A program made the position numbers and the translations under genes. The notes under the pieces are model-generated. The model saw nothing but the letters and a program-made list of their open reading frames with translations. It did not search any database and was not told the DNA's origin. Positions 61,176-64,000 of a DNA stretch of 64,000 bases are shown one piece after another. This stretch comes from Miltoncostaea sp963762825. GTDB lineage: Bacteria > Actinomycetota > Thermoleophilia > Miltoncostaeales > Miltoncostaeaceae. The stretch lies in assembly GCA_963762825.1 (NCBI GenBank), contig CAVXLZ010000001.1, positions 434,001-498,000 of the forward strand, in the 5' to 3' direction. Each line of letters begins with the position of its first letter. The stretch's first letter is position 1.

Positions 61176-62393
61176 GTGCACCGACGGGTCGTCATCACGG
61201 GGGCGGGGGTCGTGAGCCCGATCGGAGCCGGCGTCGGCGCGTTTTGGGACGCCCTCTCCGAGGGCCGGACCGGCGCTGCGCGTGTCGAGATCGACATGGT
61301 GGGGGAGATCTGCGCCTTTCCCGTCGTCGAGGGCGAGGACTCGAGGGAGCGGTTCGGCCAGCGCGACGCCCGGCGCATGGATCGCAGTGGGCGACTCGCC
61401 GCCGTGGCCGCGGCCTGGGCTCTCGAGGACGCCGGCGACCTCGGGGTGGACCCGGAGCGCATCGGCGTCTCGATCGGCAGCGTTCACGGAGGAGCCGATG
61501 CCCTGCTCGAGGCCCATCGGGCCCTGCTGGAGCGCGGCGCCGACCGAGTCGGCCCGCTGGCGATTCCGATGTCCCTCAGCAACCACCCCTGCGCGGCAGC
61601 CGCCCGCGTGCTCGGGCTGCGCGGGCCCTCAGCGGCACCTTCCACGGCATGTGCGGCGGGCTCCGACGCGATCGGGGCCGCCGTGTCGGCCCTCCGCGAA
61701 GGGCGGGCCGACGCCATGGTGGCCGGAGGCGCCGACGCGCCCCTCTCGCCTCTGGTCGTGGCGGGCTACATCAAGGTCGGAGCCCTCACCCCGAGCGTCC
61801 GCCCGCCGCGGGAGTCCTCGCGCCCCTTCGATCTCGGCCGCGATGGTTTCGTGATGGGAGAGGGTGCCGGCGTGCTGCTGCTCGAGGAGCGCGATCACGC
61901 GATCGCCCGCGGGGCACGGATCTACGCCGAGCTGGCGGGCTACGGCAGCTCGTGCGACGCCGGGCATCCCACCGACCCCGACGCCACCGGCGGCGGTCCT
62001 GCGCGGGCGATGCGCATCGCCTTGGACGACGCGGGCGTGGCGCCGTCGTCGGTCGGATACGTCAACGCGCACGCCACCTCGACGGTCGCAGGAGACATCG
62101 CCGAGGCGCGGGCCATCGCGCTGGCCGGGCTCGGTTCCGCCGCCGTGTCCTCCACGAAATCGGCCCACGGCCACGCCCTGGGGGGCGCCGGCGGGATCGA
62201 AGCGGTTGCCACGCTCATGGCGTTCGCCCGCGACACCCTCCCGGCGACCCTCAATCTCGAGGATCCCGAGCCGGAGGCCCCCTTCGACCACGTGCTCGAG
62301 CCCCGCTCGGCGCACATCGACGCCGCGATCTCGAACTCCTTCGGCTTCGGCGGCCACAACGCCTGCGTGGTCTTCATCCGCCACGCGGGTTAG
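61176..62393 (+). CDS. Beta-ketoacyl-ACP synthase II-like (FabF/KAS)
   Basis: A 405-residue thiolase-fold condensing enzyme. The triad is visible: Cys in STACAAGSDAIG, His in NAHATSTVAGD, His in SAHGHALGGAGG, plus the GFGGHNA loop. No acyl carrier, fabD or fabG gene adjoins, so this is probably an accessory synthase rather than the primary fab operon. GTG start, with GAGTAT 6 nt upstream. Confidence 0.93.
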   Translation: MHRRVVITGAGVVSPIGAGVGAFWDALSEGRTGAARVEIDMVGEICAFPVVEGEDSRERFGQRDARRMDRSGRLAAVAAAWALEDAGDLGVDPERIGVSIGSVHGGADALLEAHRALLERGADRVGPLAIPMSLSNHPCAAAARVLGLRGPSAAPSTACAAGSDAIGAAVSALREGRADAMVAGGADAPLSPLVVAGYIKVGALTPSVRPPRESSRPFDLGRDGFVMGEGAGVLLLEERDHAIARGARIYAELAGYGSSCDAGHPTDPDATGGGPARAMRIALDDAGVAPSSVGYVNAHATSTVAGDIAEARAIALAGLGSAAVSSTKSAHGHALGGAGGIEAVATLMAFARDTLPATLNLEDPEPEAPFDHVLEPRSAHIDAAISNSFGFGGHNACVVFIRHAG

Positions 62394-62435
62394 GTCGAGG
62401 CCCTCAGGGATTCGACCACCGGCCGGGCCGGCGCT

Positions 62436-63977
62436 CTAGTGGGAGTCGGCGATCGGCTGTAGTGCGGCGCTGAGCTCGCGATCGAAGTCGGCCTCCCGCC
62501 GGCTCCGGCTCACGGGGGCGCCGGCGACGGCGTGGGCTTCCATCCCATCCGTGGAGACGACGACCGCGTCTCCGCCGGCGCGCTTGGCCTCGTACATCGC
62601 GATGTCCGCCCGCCGCAACAGGCTCTCAGGGTCGATGGGGCCGGAGGTGATCGCCGCGCCGATGCTCGTTCGCAGGCGCGCCTGCTCCGGGCCGACCGCG
62701 AAGGGTGCGTGGAGTGCCGCCAGCAGCCTCTCGGCGGCCGCCGAGACGTCTCCCGCGCTCACGGTCGAGGGGATCACCAGGGCGAACTCGTCGCCGCCGA
62801 GGCGAAGAAGGGTCTCATCCGAGCGAACCGTCGCAGAGAGCCGGCCTGCCGCCTGCTGGAGGAGCCGGTCTCCCGCGAGGTGGCCGAACGTGTCGTTGGT
62901 CGCCTTGAATCCGTCGAGATCGAGTATCAGGAGCGCCGCGACCTCTCCGCTCGCCTCCAGCCGTGCCTGGGCATCCCGCAGGGCCGGCTCCAGGGCGCGC
63001 CGGTTGGGAAGGCCGGTCAGCTCGTCCAGGATCGCCTGGCGCTCCAGGTCGTCGCGGAGCTTGAGCTCGTTCGTCACGTCTCGCGCGGTCACCAGGTGGC
63101 CGTTGACGAGCGCGTCGTCGAGGAGGTCCGATACCCGCACATCGAAGTCTCGTTCCTCGCCGTCGGCGGTCGTCATGCGGAAGATCGCCGGGAGGCCCTT
63201 CGCGCCCTCCGTGTTCACGTGATCGGCCAGCCGATCCCGGTCGTCTGCGCCGACACACACGAGCACATCCCCGATGTCCCGGCCGGCCTCTGAGCCGAGC
63301 AGGCGGTCGACCGACCGCGAGCGATAGGTGATCGACCCCTCCGGCGCGATGACCATGATGATGTCGGGGGAGTCGTTCAGCAGTGTCTCCAAGCGACGTC
63401 TCACCTCGGCCTCGCCGGCGGCATCCGCGCGATCGCGGCGTGTCCGGATCCGTGAGCGCATGAGGAACCAACCCGCGAGCAACATGACGATGAGAGCACC
63501 GGCAACCGACGTCCGTGCGTGCTCCTCGGCCGTCGCGGCTCGAGCCGAGGCATTCGCCGCCGCCGCCGCGAGCACCTTCTGAAGCTCCTCGTGTCCGTGT
63601 GGAGGCGGGTGGTCCGCGGTGCCGGGCCCGGTCAGCAGAAGGCCGCAGCCGGTGATCTCCTCGAGGAGATCGTCCGCCCTCGCCCTCTGTCGGGGCGGAA
63701 GGGAGTGGAGGGCCGCATCGTGGTCCGCCTGAAGCCGCGCCACCGCCGAGGGGAGATCGGGGCTCTCGATCCGACCGGTGATCGCGTGGAGCGCATCCGC
63801 GTTGCTCACCGTCAGTGCGGCGAATCTGAGCTCGGCCGCCTCGGCCGACGCCCCACGCTCCTCGATGGCCTCGGCCGACATCGCCCAGACCACGACCACC
63901 GCACCGAGGACCGCCGCGAGAGTCGCCGCCGGAACGAGCGTGTGGAGGAGGCCGCTCCAACGGCGTGGGCCCTCCAT
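62436..63977 (-). CDS. Membrane-bound GGDEF diguanylate cyclase with PAS domain
   Basis: 513 residues. TM1 (about 11-34), an extracytoplasmic helical sensor (about 35-155), TM2 (about 158-172), PAS (about 185-300), then GGDEF with DELTGLPNRRAL, DLDGFKATNDTFGHLAGD and an intact active loop RLGGDEFALV. It should make c-di-GMP, which fits the PilZ synthase at 54966. No EAL domain follows in the frame. ATG 63977; promoter near or beyond the window edge. Confidence 0.93.
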   Translation of the reverse strand: MEGPRRWSGLLHTLVPAATLAAVLGAVVVVWAMSAEAIEERGASAEAAELRFAALTVSNADALHAITGRIESPDLPSAVARLQADHDAALHSLPPRQRARADDLLEEITGCGLLLTGPGTADHPPPHGHEELQKVLAAAAANASARAATAEEHARTSVAGALIVMLLAGWFLMRSRIRTRRDRADAAGEAEVRRRLETLLNDSPDIIMVIAPEGSITYRSRSVDRLLGSEAGRDIGDVLVCVGADDRDRLADHVNTEGAKGLPAIFRMTTADGEERDFDVRVSDLLDDALVNGHLVTARDVTNELKLRDDLERQAILDELTGLPNRRALEPALRDAQARLEASGEVAALLILDLDGFKATNDTFGHLAGDRLLQQAAGRLSATVRSDETLLRLGGDEFALVIPSTVSAGDVSAAAERLLAALHAPFAVGPEQARLRTSIGAAITSGPIDPESLLRRADIAMYEAKRAGGDAVVVSTDGMEAHAVAGAPVSRSRREADFDRELSAALQPIADSH

Positions 63978-64000
63978 GTCGCTCCTCCTGGCTCACCGGT

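Overview
The window is 64 kb of very GC-rich, tightly packed bacterial chromosome. It fits a high-GC actinobacterium, most likely from class Thermoleophilia (Solirubrobacterales/Gaiellales type); this placement is inference. Supporting signs are frequent GTG starts and GTGA/ATGA stop-start overlaps, DtxR-type iron boxes, tRNA genes without an encoded CCA, a secreted protein with a basic Lys/Arg-rich C-terminal domain, and a -10 hexamer 6-8 nt before many start codons, which suggests leaderless mRNAs. I saw no phage, insertion sequence, CRISPR array or rRNA.

Layout. 0-6.6 kb: arginine genes argJ (partial), argB and argD, split by a metal cassette (Nramp transporter, Tat-exported multicopper oxidase, cupredoxin-ZIP fusion). 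6.6-10.4 kb: MacB/LolD-type ABC exporter and an anti-sigma-type ATPase. 10.6-18.4 kb: argG with two co-translated unknown proteins, dnaE, a Cys-rich protein and an MTAP-like phosphorylase. 18.4-23.6 kb: Fe(III) ABC importer with DtxR-type boxes and a DtxR/IdeR regulator. 23.7-28.8 kb: UspA-like fusion protein, cyclophilin lipoprotein, ABC-2 exporter, histidine phosphatase, cspA and infA. 28.8-35.8 kb: two divergent peptidase E paralogues, a solitary D12-class adenine methyltransferase, SDR, MDR reductase, HerA-like ATPase and CitE-like lyase. 35.8-45.8 kb: GGDEF/HD-GYP protein, GCS2 ligase, thioesterase, HAD phosphatase, BNR protein with MoaD-like partner, CaCA exchanger, acyl-CoA ligase and MscL. 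45.8-50.8 kb: tRNA-Gly, nfo, gltX, Coa1-like protein, TerC and a membrane protein. 50.8-57.1 kb: secreted propeller, GH26-like and GH6 glycosidases, PilZ-tailed cellulose-synthase-like glycosyltransferase and tRNA-Pro. 57.2-64 kb: second cspA, glutaredoxin-like protein, two-component system, aldose epimerase, FabF-like synthase and a GGDEF protein.

How the genes fit together. Three themes recur. Metal handling: Nramp, multicopper oxidase, ZIP, the Fe(III) importer and its likely DtxR regulator. Cyclic-di-GMP and exopolysaccharide: two GGDEF proteins, one with HD-GYP, and a PilZ-bearing synthase beside GH6 and GH26-like enzymes, resembling the actinobacterial cslA/cslZ theme. Arginine biosynthesis supplies the housekeeping backbone.

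Quality warning. Fifteen single-base indels break eight otherwise well-conserved genes. Thirteen are insertions, nine of them within 2.2-4.4 kb, and six of the insertions sit at the sequence GTTC(G)AC where GTC(G)AC would restore the frame. These look like sequence errors rather than gene decay, but that needs reads to settle.
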